NCBI RefSeq assembly: GCF_938046015.1
Contig: NZ_CALIXW010000027.1
Span: 1-58,540, forward strand
Direction: 5' to 3'
DNA length: 58,540 nt
From: an uncultured Porphyromonas sp.
GTDB lineage: Bacteria > Bacteroidota > Bacteroidia > Bacteroidales > Porphyromonadaceae
The notes under the pieces are model-generated. The model did not search any database. It worked only from the letters and a program-made list of their open reading frames with translations, and was not told the DNA's origin. How positions within the stretch are numbered: position 1 is the first letter of the stretch; the number at the start of each line of letters is the position of its first letter. Position numbers and translations under genes: made by a program. This document shows, in pieces, positions 10,148 through 19,900 of this stretch.

Positions 10148-10251
10148 AAAGTAATATAATATTCAGGGAAAAGTAATATAACTTTCCGCCAAATGTTATA
10201 TAACATTTCGCCGAAAATAATATAACTTTTGCCGCAAAGTAATATAAGAAT
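10148..10251. repeat. AT-rich 22-bp iteron array (5 units) upstream of gyrB
   Basis: Five copies related to AAAGTAATATAACTTT begin at 10148, 10170, 10192, 10214 and 10236, exactly 22 bp apart, separated by short spacers such as CCGCC. Each unit is a near-palindrome; the third, AATGTTATATAACATT, is a perfect 16-base palindrome. The tract is conspicuously AT-rich within GC-rich flanks. It lies in the 463-bp divergent gap between the DUF4230 operon and gyrB, whose own promoters sit at the two edges. The rest of the gap (10252-10419) is GC-rich with a small hairpin (CCTCGGGGC with GCCCCGAGG) and no coding signal. Confidence 0.92.
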
Positions 10252-10419
10252 CCCCGACGAGCCCCTCGGGGCAGCTCGCCGCCCCGAGGCCCACAGCTCC
10301 CGAGGAGCCCGCTGAGGATGTATGCCCTACTAGAGGCGCGGCAAAGCGGGCTAGGGCACGCACCGCACGGGCTACCTCGCGGGAGGGCCTCTGGGGCTGG
10401 CCAGCTGGGGGCTTTTTCG

Positions 10420-10427
10420 TATCTTTG
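10420..10427 (+). promoter_or_regulatory. -7 promoter element for gyrB
   Basis: TATCTTTG lies 39 bp upstream of the gyrB ATG, an exact Bacteroidetes -7 match. The -33 region is not obvious. Confidence 0.6.
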
Positions 10428-10466
10428 TCTACATATTATATATACGTAAACAAGCACGTAATCTAA

Positions 10467-12434
<1,968 letters not shown>

Positions 12435-12465
12435 GCCTCGAGCTTAGCAAGACGCCAGCACAGCA

Positions 12466-12503
12466 CGAGCGCACAGCCTCTACCCCTAGAGGCTGTGCGC
12501 TCG
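12466..12503 (+). terminator. Hairpin terminator after gyrB
   Basis: A perfect 16-bp stem (CGAGCGCACAGCCTCT with its complement) with the six-base loop ACCCCT, 32 bp past the gyrB stop. There is no T-run after it. Confidence 0.7.
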
Positions 12504-12609
12504 CTCCTATATATCGCGGCGAGGGCAGCCCGCTTGGAGCCCTGCTCCCACCCACTCCCTAGGAGCCTATCCACGAGCCCTCAGCCCGCCCCCAGCACTT
12601 AGGACAAAG

Positions 12610-13377
12610 ATGATACACGACCGTCCCGCGCACGCCTATTACTACGTCAGCCCCTCGACTGACCCCTACTACAACATCGCCCTCGAGGACTACCTCTACC
12701 GCCAGCTACGTCCGCTGGACACGATCTACATGCTCTGGGTCAATCGCCCCTCCGTCTTCATGGGGCGCTACCAGTGCGCCGAGGCCGAGCTGGACATGGC
12801 TTACCTCGAGGAGCGACAGATCGCTCTGCTTCGCCGCAGCTCGGGTGGCGGCACGGTCTACCATGACCTAGGCAACCTCAACTTCTCGGTCATCAGCAAC
12901 GACCATACGGGCCACGGCTTCGACCTCAAGGCCTTCCCCGAGCCCGTGCAGGCTGCTCTCGCCACGCTCGGCGTAGAGGTGGTACGCTCGCCCCGCGGGG
13001 ACCTCAGGCTCGACGGGCTGAAGGTCGGCGGCGCTGCCGAGGCCACCTCACGCAGCCGCATGCTGTACCACATCTGCCTGCTCTTCGACACAGACCTCGA
13101 CGAACTGGAGCGTATCCTCACTGTCCCCGAGACGGAGGCACGATCCCGAGTGGCCTCGGTGCGCTCCGTGGTGACGAACCTCAGGCCGCACCTCCCTGCA
13201 GGCTTCACCATGGAGGACTTCAAGGCCAGCATCCTCTCCGAGCTAGAGCGCCGCCATGCAGGAGCCCTCTATCCGCTGGACTTCCGCCCACAGGTGGAGG
13301 ACTACATACGCGAGCAGCGGGAGACCCACTTCGAGCATCCCGACTGGATCCACGCCCCTATAGGCCGAGCCAAGTAG
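12610..13377 (+). CDS. Lipoate--protein ligase A family protein (short form)
   Basis: A 255-residue cofactor transferase of the biotin/lipoate ligase fold. It would attach lipoate (or octanoate) to a lysine of E2 or GcvH proteins. Visible motifs are RRSSGGGTVYHDLGNLNFSV (residues about 75-95, the lipoyl-AMP site) and DGLKVGGAAEATSRSRMLYH, which holds the catalytic lysine. At 255 residues it stops after the catalytic domain and lacks the roughly 90-residue accessory domain of E. coli LplA. It may need a partner, act as an amidotransferase, or be a complete short ligase. It lies 6 bp before the radical SAM gene. Confidence 0.85.
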   Translation: MIHDRPAHAYYYVSPSTDPYYNIALEDYLYRQLRPLDTIYMLWVNRPSVFMGRYQCAEAELDMAYLEERQIALLRRSSGGGTVYHDLGNLNFSVISNDHTGHGFDLKAFPEPVQAALATLGVEVVRSPRGDLRLDGLKVGGAAEATSRSRMLYHICLLFDTDLDELERILTVPETEARSRVASVRSVVTNLRPHLPAGFTMEDFKASILSELERRHAGALYPLDFRPQVEDYIREQRETHFEHPDWIHAPIGRAK

Positions 13378-13382
13378 CCCCT

Positions 13383-14291
13383 ATGAGCACAGCGACACTC
13401 CCCTACCGCAGCTTCTCGAGCTTCCTCGCGGAGCACTTCCCTGGTGAGAAGGTGCAGAAGATCACCCTGACGGCAGGCTTCTCCTGCCCCACGCGCGACG
13501 GATCGCGGGGCAAGGGTGGCTGCACCTACTGCAATAATAAGAGCTTCAGTCCCAACTACGCCGCCAAGCAGCGCAGCATCACCGAGCAGCTCGACGAGGG
13601 CATACGCTTCTTCAGCCGCAAGTACCCCGCGATGAAGTACCTGGCCTACTTTCAGTCCTACACCAATACCTATGGCGCCGTCGAGGACTGCATAGCCAAG
13701 TACGAGGAGGCCCTAGCGCATCCCGGGGTCGTGGGCCTGATCATAGGCACGCGCCCCGACTGCATGCCCGAGCCGCTACTGGACTATCTGAGCGCTCTGG
13801 CACGCCGCCGCTTCGTCCTCATCGAGTACGGCGTGGAGAGCACGCTAGACCGCAGTCTCGAGCGCATCCAGCGCGGGCACAGCTGGGCCGAGAGCGTAGA
13901 GACCATCGAGCGTACGCACCGAGCAGGCATCATGGTCGGGGCGCACATCATCCTCGGCCTGCCTGGCGAGAGCCGTGAGGAGCTACTGAGCCATGCCGAC
14001 CGCCTCGGGGCACTCCCGCTAACGACCCTCAAGATACACCAGCTGCAGATCATCAAGGGCACGCTGATGGCAGGCGAATACCTCCGCCAGCCCGAGGACT
14101 TCCACCTCTTCACCGAGGAGGAGTACATCGCCCTCTGCGTCGACTTCGTGCGCCGCCTCCCCCGTGGGCTCGTCATCGAGCGCTTCGTCTCGCAGTCCCC
14201 TCCCGAGCTGCTGCTGGCACCGCGCTGGGGCTGGAAGAACTTTGAGTTCACCGCCAAGATCGAGCGCGCCCTCCTCGAGGCCGAGCCCTAG
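13383..14291 (+). CDS. TIGR01212 (YhcC) family radical SAM protein
   Basis: A 302-residue radical SAM enzyme of the YhcC/TIGR01212 group. The cluster-binding region is SCPTRDGSRGKGGCTYCNN (residues about 34-52), with the widely spaced first cysteine and closing CxxC typical of the group. SAM-binding and barrel motifs follow (VGLIIGTRPDC, LIEYGVESTLDRSLERIQRG, GAHIILGLPGE). The substrate of the family is not established; genomic reports tend to place it in RNA or cofactor metabolism. It follows the lipoate ligase with a 5-bp gap, so the two are probably cotranscribed, but this does not define its substrate. Confidence 0.92.
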   Translation: MSTATLPYRSFSSFLAEHFPGEKVQKITLTAGFSCPTRDGSRGKGGCTYCNNKSFSPNYAAKQRSITEQLDEGIRFFSRKYPAMKYLAYFQSYTNTYGAVEDCIAKYEEALAHPGVVGLIIGTRPDCMPEPLLDYLSALARRRFVLIEYGVESTLDRSLERIQRGHSWAESVETIERTHRAGIMVGAHIILGLPGESREELLSHADRLGALPLTTLKIHQLQIIKGTLMAGEYLRQPEDFHLFTEEEYIALCVDFVRRLPRGLVIERFVSQSPPELLLAPRWGWKNFEFTAKIERALLEAEP

Positions 14292-14385
14292 CGCCCTAGC
14301 GCTCCCGCTTACATTAGCACCCTAGCCCCTCCCGCTAAGGGCTCCAAGCACTCCCCCACCTAAGCACTCCCCTATCCCCCACACA

Positions 14386-15027
14386 ATGAAGGCCATCATC
14401 CTAGGCGCTACGGGCGCTATCGGACGCGACCTTGTCCACCAGCTGCTGCAGGACGAAAGTGTCACCGAGCTCTACCTCCTCGTGCGCCGCATCCCCGAGG
14501 GACTCAGTTCCCCCAAGCTCAAGATCCAGGTCCTCGACTTCGACCAGCCCGAGCAGTGGCCCGAGCTCCCCGAGGCAGACGTCCTCTTCTCCTGCCTCGG
14601 CACGACGCTACGCGATGCGGGGAGTCAAGCTGCGCAGTACCGCGTGGACTACGGCTATCAGTACGAAGTGGCGCGCCGCGCTGCTGCCCGAGGCGTCCCG
14701 CACTACGTCCTCGTCTCGGCCTGGGGTGCTAAGGCCAGCTCCCGCAGCTTCTATACCAGAATGAAGGGCGAACTGGAAGCCGCCGTCCAAGCGCTACCCT
14801 TCCGACACATCAGCATCCTCCGCCCGCCGCTTCTCGAGCGCAAGGGATCCACGCGCGGCGGCGAGCGCCTCGCTGCGGCCATCCTTCGGGGGCTGAACAC
14901 ACTGGGCCTCCTGCGCGCCCTTCGCCCCATGCCGACGAGCGTCGTAGCGCGCTGCATGCACGCACTCGCCCGCTCCCAGCACAGCGGCATCCTTGAGGCT
15001 CGCGACATCTGGACCTACGCCGAGTAG
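14386..15027 (+). CDS. NAD(P)-binding Rossmann oxidoreductase (HTATIP2-like)
   Basis: A 213-residue atypical short-chain dehydrogenase-like protein with an N-terminal dinucleotide-binding motif, ILGATGAIGRDLV (residues 4-16), and downstream VLFSCLGTTLRDAGS and YVLVSAWGAKASS. This is close to the HTATIP2/TIP30 branch of NAD(P)H-binding proteins. The segment YTRMKGELE supplies the lysine position of the active-site region. The substrate is unknown. It begins 94 bp after the radical SAM gene, in a region rich in short Pro/Cys-coding repeats but without a clear terminator, and ends before a strong hairpin. Confidence 0.8.
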   Translation: MKAIILGATGAIGRDLVHQLLQDESVTELYLLVRRIPEGLSSPKLKIQVLDFDQPEQWPELPEADVLFSCLGTTLRDAGSQAAQYRVDYGYQYEVARRAAARGVPHYVLVSAWGAKASSRSFYTRMKGELEAAVQALPFRHISILRPPLLERKGSTRGGERLAAAILRGLNTLGLLRALRPMPTSVVARCMHALARSQHSGILEARDIWTYAE

Positions 15028-15063
15028 GGCATCAGCCGCCCCACTGCACAGCCTAAGCAAAGC

Positions 15064-15110
15064 AAATAGCGCGCCCAGCGATAGTTCTGCTATCGCTGGG
15101 CGCGCTATTT
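15064..15110 (+). terminator. Strong terminator after the Rossmann oxidoreductase
   Basis: A perfect 21-bp stem (15064-15084 with 15090-15110) with loop TTCTG. The stem is flanked by AAA and TTT, so it can end transcription from the plus-strand gene and possibly from the convergent cobT. Confidence 0.85.
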
Positions 15111-15173
15111 ATATCCGGTTTGGGTGTATTGGGCTAAGACCCGCACTACGCCCCAGACTAAGGGGGAGGCCTT

Positions 15174-15257
15174 CTGAGGGATATCAGTCAGCAGGCTGAG
15201 GGACGTCAGTCAGCGTGCTGAGGGGTATCGGTCAGAGAGCTGAGGGATAGCCCTCAC
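15174..15257. repeat. 22-bp phased palindrome array B (4 units)
   Basis: Central hexamers GATATC (15180), GACGTC (15202), GGTATC (15224) and GATAGC (15246) are exactly 22 bp apart. Units 1 and 2 are CTGAGGGATATCAGTCAG and CTGAGGGACGTCAGTCAG. The leader CTAAGGGGGAGGCCTTCTGA precedes unit 1. The array sits between the terminator at 15110 and the 3' end of cobT, a convergent intergenic region with no coding signal. Confidence 0.92.
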
Positions 15258-15319
15258 AGGGCTCGGACAAGGCTATCCGTGCGCTCTGCCCCACCCCGCT
15301 GCGGGTATGCAACCTAAGG

Positions 15320-16372
15320 CTAGCCCTCCATGACGCCAATGTAGTCCGTGACGCCCGAGGTGGTGAAGCTCGCCATCTCGCGCAGCATACGCGCCGCCGA
15401 GTCGAGGATGGGGAAGGCGCAGATGGCGCCCGTGCCTTCGCCCAGACGCAGCCCGAGGTTCAGGATGGGCTGGGCATTGAGGTAGCGCAGCAGGCGTGCA
15501 TGGCCCGCTTCGTCGCCTACGTGCCCGTAGAAAGCGTAGTCCGTCACCGCGGGGGCAAAGCTACGTGCCATCAGCACGCAGGCCGTCATGATGAAGCCAT
15601 CGACGAGGAAGGGTGTACGCCGCTCGGCCGCGCGCAGCATCGCACCCACGGTCGTCACCAGTTCATAGCCGCCGAAGTAGCAGAGCACGCTCCACGCATC
15701 GCCCACCCCAATATAGTGCTCCACGGCCGTGCGCAGCACAGCGAGCTTGCGCTGCATGCCCTCGTCATCGAGCCCACTGCCACGGCCTACGCAGGCCTCC
15801 AGCGGCAGATCCGTCAGGTAGTACATCCACAGCGCCGAGGAGGAGGTATTGGTAATGCCCATCTCGCCGAAGCTGAGGAGGCGGCAGCCGCGCTCTAGCG
15901 CTTCGTCCACGCAGCGCTCGCCGATCTCCAGCGCCTTGGTCGCCTCCTCCTTCGTCATCGCTGCCTCCCTCAGGTAGGAGCGTGTGCCGTGGCGGAGCTT
16001 GCGGTGCATCAGCTGCGGCTCGTCACCGAAGTCATGGTCCACCCCCACATCCACCAGATGCAGGCGGAAGTCGTGCTGACGGCAGAGAAAGCAGATGCCT
16101 GCCCCGCCGTGCAGCATGCTGTAGACGACCTGACGGGTGACCTCCTTGGGGCTCTTACTGATGTCCTCCTCGGCGATGCCATGGTCGGCAGCAAAGACGA
16201 AATGCTCCCGTGGGCTCAGCTCGGGGCGTAGCGTATCCTGGATAGCGGCCAGCCGTGCGGCCAGCGCCTCGAGGCGCCCCATGGAGCCAAGGGGCTTGGC
16301 GATGCGGTCGATGTAGCCCTGAGCCTGCAGGAGAGCCTGGTCACTCAGGGGCTTGATATCATAGTGTCTCAT
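15320..16372 (-). CDS. cobT: Nicotinate-nucleotide--dimethylbenzimidazole phosphoribosyltransferase
   Basis: A 350-residue enzyme that makes alpha-ribazole phosphate for the lower ligand of cobalamin. Recognisable are KPLGSMGRLEALA near residue 26, FAADHGIAEEDIS near 62, FGEMGITNTSSSAL near 168, and LRLGEGTGAICAFPIL near 310, which carries the catalytic glutamate. Length matches the family (about 350). It lies 8 bp after cobU and is the last gene of an mfd-cobU-cobT run. Only these two nucleotide-loop genes are present; cobS and cobC are not in this window. Confidence 0.95.
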   Translation of the reverse strand: MRHYDIKPLSDQALLQAQGYIDRIAKPLGSMGRLEALAARLAAIQDTLRPELSPREHFVFAADHGIAEEDISKSPKEVTRQVVYSMLHGGAGICFLCRQHDFRLHLVDVGVDHDFGDEPQLMHRKLRHGTRSYLREAAMTKEEATKALEIGERCVDEALERGCRLLSFGEMGITNTSSSALWMYYLTDLPLEACVGRGSGLDDEGMQRKLAVLRTAVEHYIGVGDAWSVLCYFGGYELVTTVGAMLRAAERRTPFLVDGFIMTACVLMARSFAPAVTDYAFYGHVGDEAGHARLLRYLNAQPILNLGLRLGEGTGAICAFPILDSAARMLREMASFTTSGVTDYIGVMEG

Positions 16373-16380
16373 AGTTCTAG

Positions 16381-16902
16381 CTATAGGGGGGCCCCCTTGA
16401 CGGGCACAGGGATGCCGCAGACCATAAGGGTCACGCGGTCTGCCCGCGCGGCGATATACTGATTGATCCAGCCCTGCAGGTCGGTGAAGCGACGCTGCAC
16501 GGGATCCATCGGGACACCGCCGAGGCCGATCTCATTGGTCACGAGGATGAAGTGCGCGTCCTGGGCGAAGAGGAGCTCCAGCTCGGCCTTCATCTCCTGG
16601 AGGGCTCGGTCGATGTCCTGCTCGAGGTCGAAGAAGAAGTTCGTCGCCCACAGTGTCACGCAGTCGATGAGCACGGTGCGCCCCGAGAGCGGGGGCCGCG
16701 AGAGGGCCTTCTCCTCCTCGATATTCGTCCACTCGGGACCTCGCCGCTCCTGGTGTCGGCGTACGCGCTCGGCGAACTCCTCGTCCCAGATGCGTGCCGT
16801 GGCGATATACACGGGCTGAGGGCTGAGGCCTAGCGCCTCGGCCTCAGCATAGGCACTCTTGCCCGAGCGCTCGCCGCCTGTGATCAGATGTATGGTCGTC
16901 AT
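16381..16902 (-). CDS. cobU: Adenosylcobinamide kinase / adenosylcobinamide-phosphate guanylyltransferase
   Basis: A 173-residue bifunctional enzyme that phosphorylates adenosylcobinamide and adds GMP, preparing it for the CobT/CobS steps. The P-loop ITGGERSGKSAYAE is at residues 6-19; VYIATARIWDEEF near 31 and TNEIGLGGVPMDPVQRRF near 122 are typical. Its ATG overlaps the mfd stop by 4 bp (ATGA), giving translational coupling to a DNA repair gene. This is an unusual but plausible operon accident. It supports salvage or completion of cobamides rather than de novo synthesis, for which no other gene is visible here. Confidence 0.95.
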   Translation of the reverse strand: MTTIHLITGGERSGKSAYAEAEALGLSPQPVYIATARIWDEEFAERVRRHQERRGPEWTNIEEEKALSRPPLSGRTVLIDCVTLWATNFFFDLEQDIDRALQEMKAELELLFAQDAHFILVTNEIGLGGVPMDPVQRRFTDLQGWINQYIAARADRVTLMVCGIPVPVKGAPL

Positions 16903-19900
16903 GCCTTGGTCGTCGCTTCGGAGTCCTTGCCCCCGAGGATGTGCTCTAGCGTCTCGAGGGCTAGGGCAATGGTGGGTATATGCTGTATGCGGATGATGTG
17001 TCGACCGGAGCGCTGGACGAATTCGCAGCGTCTATTATTGCGCGCCACATAGCCCAGCAGGCGTCCGAAGACCTCGGTGCTGTAGTAGGCGCTCTCGGTG
17101 TCGGCGATGAGGTGCAGGCTCATGGAGCCGCCCTTGAGGACGAGCTTCTCGATGCCGAGGTGACGCCCCAGACGGCGTAGCTTCGGCACCTGGATGAGCG
17201 CCTCGGCAGCCTCGGGCAGCGGCCCGAAGCGGTCGATCATGCGCCCACGGAAGGCCTCCAGCTCCGCGTCCTCCGTCAGCCCGTCCAGCTCGCGATAGAG
17301 AAGGATGCGCTCGCCGTCCTGCGGCACGTAGTCCTGAGGGAAGCTGAGCTCGAGGTCACTCTCTACCTGCGTCTCCACGACGAAGCGGTCGGCCGTCTCC
17401 GCCCCCGAGCGCTGATCCTGCTCGGCGTAGACCTCGGCGAACTCGTCGGCCTTGAGCTCGCGGATTGCCTCATCGAAGACCTTCTGGTAGGTCTCGTATC
17501 CCATGTCGGTGATGAAGCCACTCTGCTCGGCTCCGAGCACGTTGCCCGCGCCGCGCTGATCGAGGTCCTGCAGCGCGATACGGATGCCGCTACCGAGGTC
17601 GCTGAAGCTCTCGATGGCGCGCAGACGCCGCTGGGCGTCCTCGCTGAGGCCCGACAGCGGGGGCGTCAGCAGGTAGCAGTAGGCCTTGCGGTCACTGCGC
17701 CCGACGCGGCCGCGCAGCTGGTGCAGCTCGCTCAGGCCGTAGTGGTGGGCGTCGTGGATCATGATGGTATTGGCGTTCGGCACGTCGATGCCGTTCTCTA
17801 TGATTTTGGTCGCGACCAGCACGTCATACTCGTGTGCGGCGAAGGCGGTGAGGATCTGCTCGGTCTCCTTGGGCGCCAGTCGGCCGTGCGCCACGGCGAT
17901 GCGCGCGTCGGGTACCTCACGCTGGATGAGGCCTGCCAGACTCTCGATATTCTCGATGCGGCTATTGACGAAATAGACCTGCCCCCCGCGGCTCAGCTCG
18001 TAGTTCACGGCCTCGCGGATCACCTGGGGCGAGGTCTGGCTGAGCATGGTCTCGACGGGTCGGCGATTGGCGGGCGGCGTGTTGAGGTTCGACAGGTCCC
18101 GTGCGCCCATCAGCGAGAACTGCAGGGTACGGGGTATAGGCGTGGCACTCATGGTCAGCGTATCCACGTTGACCTGCAGCTGACGCAGGCGCTCCTTGAC
18201 GGCGACACCGAACTTCTGCTCCTCGTCAATGATCAGTAGGCCGAGGTCACGGAAGCGGACGTCCTTGCTCGTCAGGCGGTGCGTGCCGATGATGATGTCT
18301 ATCTTGCCCTCCGCTAGCTCCGCCAGCAGGGCACGGAGCTCCTTAGGTGTGCGTGCCCGTGAGATATAGTCCACACGGACGGGGAAGTCCGCCAGGCGCT
18401 TGGAGAAGGTGCGGTAGTGCTGGTAGGCAAGCACCGTCGTAGGCACCAGTACGGCTACCTGCCGACCATCGGTCGCAGCCTTGAAGGCCGCCCGCACGGC
18501 GATCTCCGTCTTGCCGAAGCCCACGTCCCCGCAGAGCAGTCGGTCCATGGGGAAGGCACGCTCCATGTCGGCCTTGACCGCCGCCGTGGCTGCGGCCTGG
18601 TCGGGCGTGTCCTCAAAGGCAAAGCTCGCCTCGAGCTCGTGCTGCAGATAGCTATCGGGACTGAAGGCGAAGCCCTCACTCTCGCGGCGCTCCTTGTAGA
18701 GCTTGATCAGGTCGCGGGCGATGTCCTTGATGCGCTTCTTGGTCTTATCCTTGATGCGCTGCCAGGCGCTCGTGCCGAGCGTACTCAGCTTCGCCTCGGA
18801 CTGCTCGCCACCGGCGCGGTAGTGCGAGAGCTTGTGCAGGCTGTGGAGGTTGACATAGATGCTGTCGCCGCGGTTGTAGATGAGCTTGACGAACTCCTGC
18901 GGGCGGCCCTGCTGCTCCATCGTCACCAGGCCGTCGAAGCGCCCCACGCCGTGATCGGCATGTACCACGAGGTCGCCGCGGTGGAAGCTCTGCAGCTCCT
19001 TGAGCGAGAGAGAGACCTTGCCCGAGCGCGCCTTGTCACTGCGCAGGCTGTACTTATGGTAGCGGTCGAAGAGCTCGTGCTCGGTAAGCAGCACCCAGCG
19101 ATGCGCCTCGTCGACGAAGCCCTCATGGTAGGTCGCCTCCACGCGCTGCGGCAGGTAGTTCGGGGCGAGATGTGGGGCGAGGAGCTCCACGACGCGCTCG
19201 TAGGCGCTGTCACTCGCCGCTGCCAGCCACAGCTGATAGCCCGCCTCCTGCCAGTGGCGTAGCTGGGCCGCCAGCGCCGCATAGTCCTTGCGGGAGTGCG
19301 GCGGGGCTGCCGTGGCGTAGACGAGGTCGGCGGCCGCATGGTCACTCGTCAGCTCGTAGCTGGCATGGCGTGCTAGCTCCTCTTCCAGGGCCTCGGGGGA
19401 GCGCAGCATACGCTGTACCTCCTCCAGCGAGCGGAAGCCTCCCTCCTCCTGGTACACGGGGGCTGTCTGCCAGTTGGTCACGAGGCGTGCGCGCAGCCCT
19501 CCCCTACCCTTATAGAGGATACGTAGCTCGCCAGGCAGCAGCTCCAGCAGCGATACAGCGCCATCCTCGGCCTGCCCTAGGTCAGGGCTCAGCGTCAGCT
19601 CCTGAAGGCGCTCCACCGAGAGCTGGCTATCCACCTCGAAGAGGCGCAGACTCTCCAGCTCGTCGTCGAAGAAGTCCAAGCGATAGGGCAGCTCGGAGCT
19701 AAAGGAATAGATGTCGAAGATACTCCCGCGGATGGCGAACTGGCCCGGCTCGTAGACATAGTCCACGCGCTCGAAGCCCCAGCCCAGCAGCCTATCGCGC
19801 AGCTCGTCGCGATCTACCAGCTGCCCCTGGCGGAGCGTATAGCGCTCGTAGCTGGCCTCTCGCATCGGCGGTACCAGCTCCTGCACCGCCTCGGGGTAGG

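Noticed and set aside
10148..10251. AT-rich iterons as the chromosomal origin
   Set aside because: No DnaA boxes (TTATCCACA) and no dnaA or dnaN nearby; the idea is kept only as a remote possibility in the finding.
15174..15257. The palindrome arrays as ordinary intrinsic terminators
   Set aside because: Stems are short and imperfect, there is no T-tract, proper terminators already lie nearby (for example 15064-15110), and several arrays lie upstream of genes in divergent gaps.
18417..19262. Long antisense frame within mfd
   Set aside because: Leu/Val/Glu-rich shadow of the mfd coding strand without start context or family resemblance.
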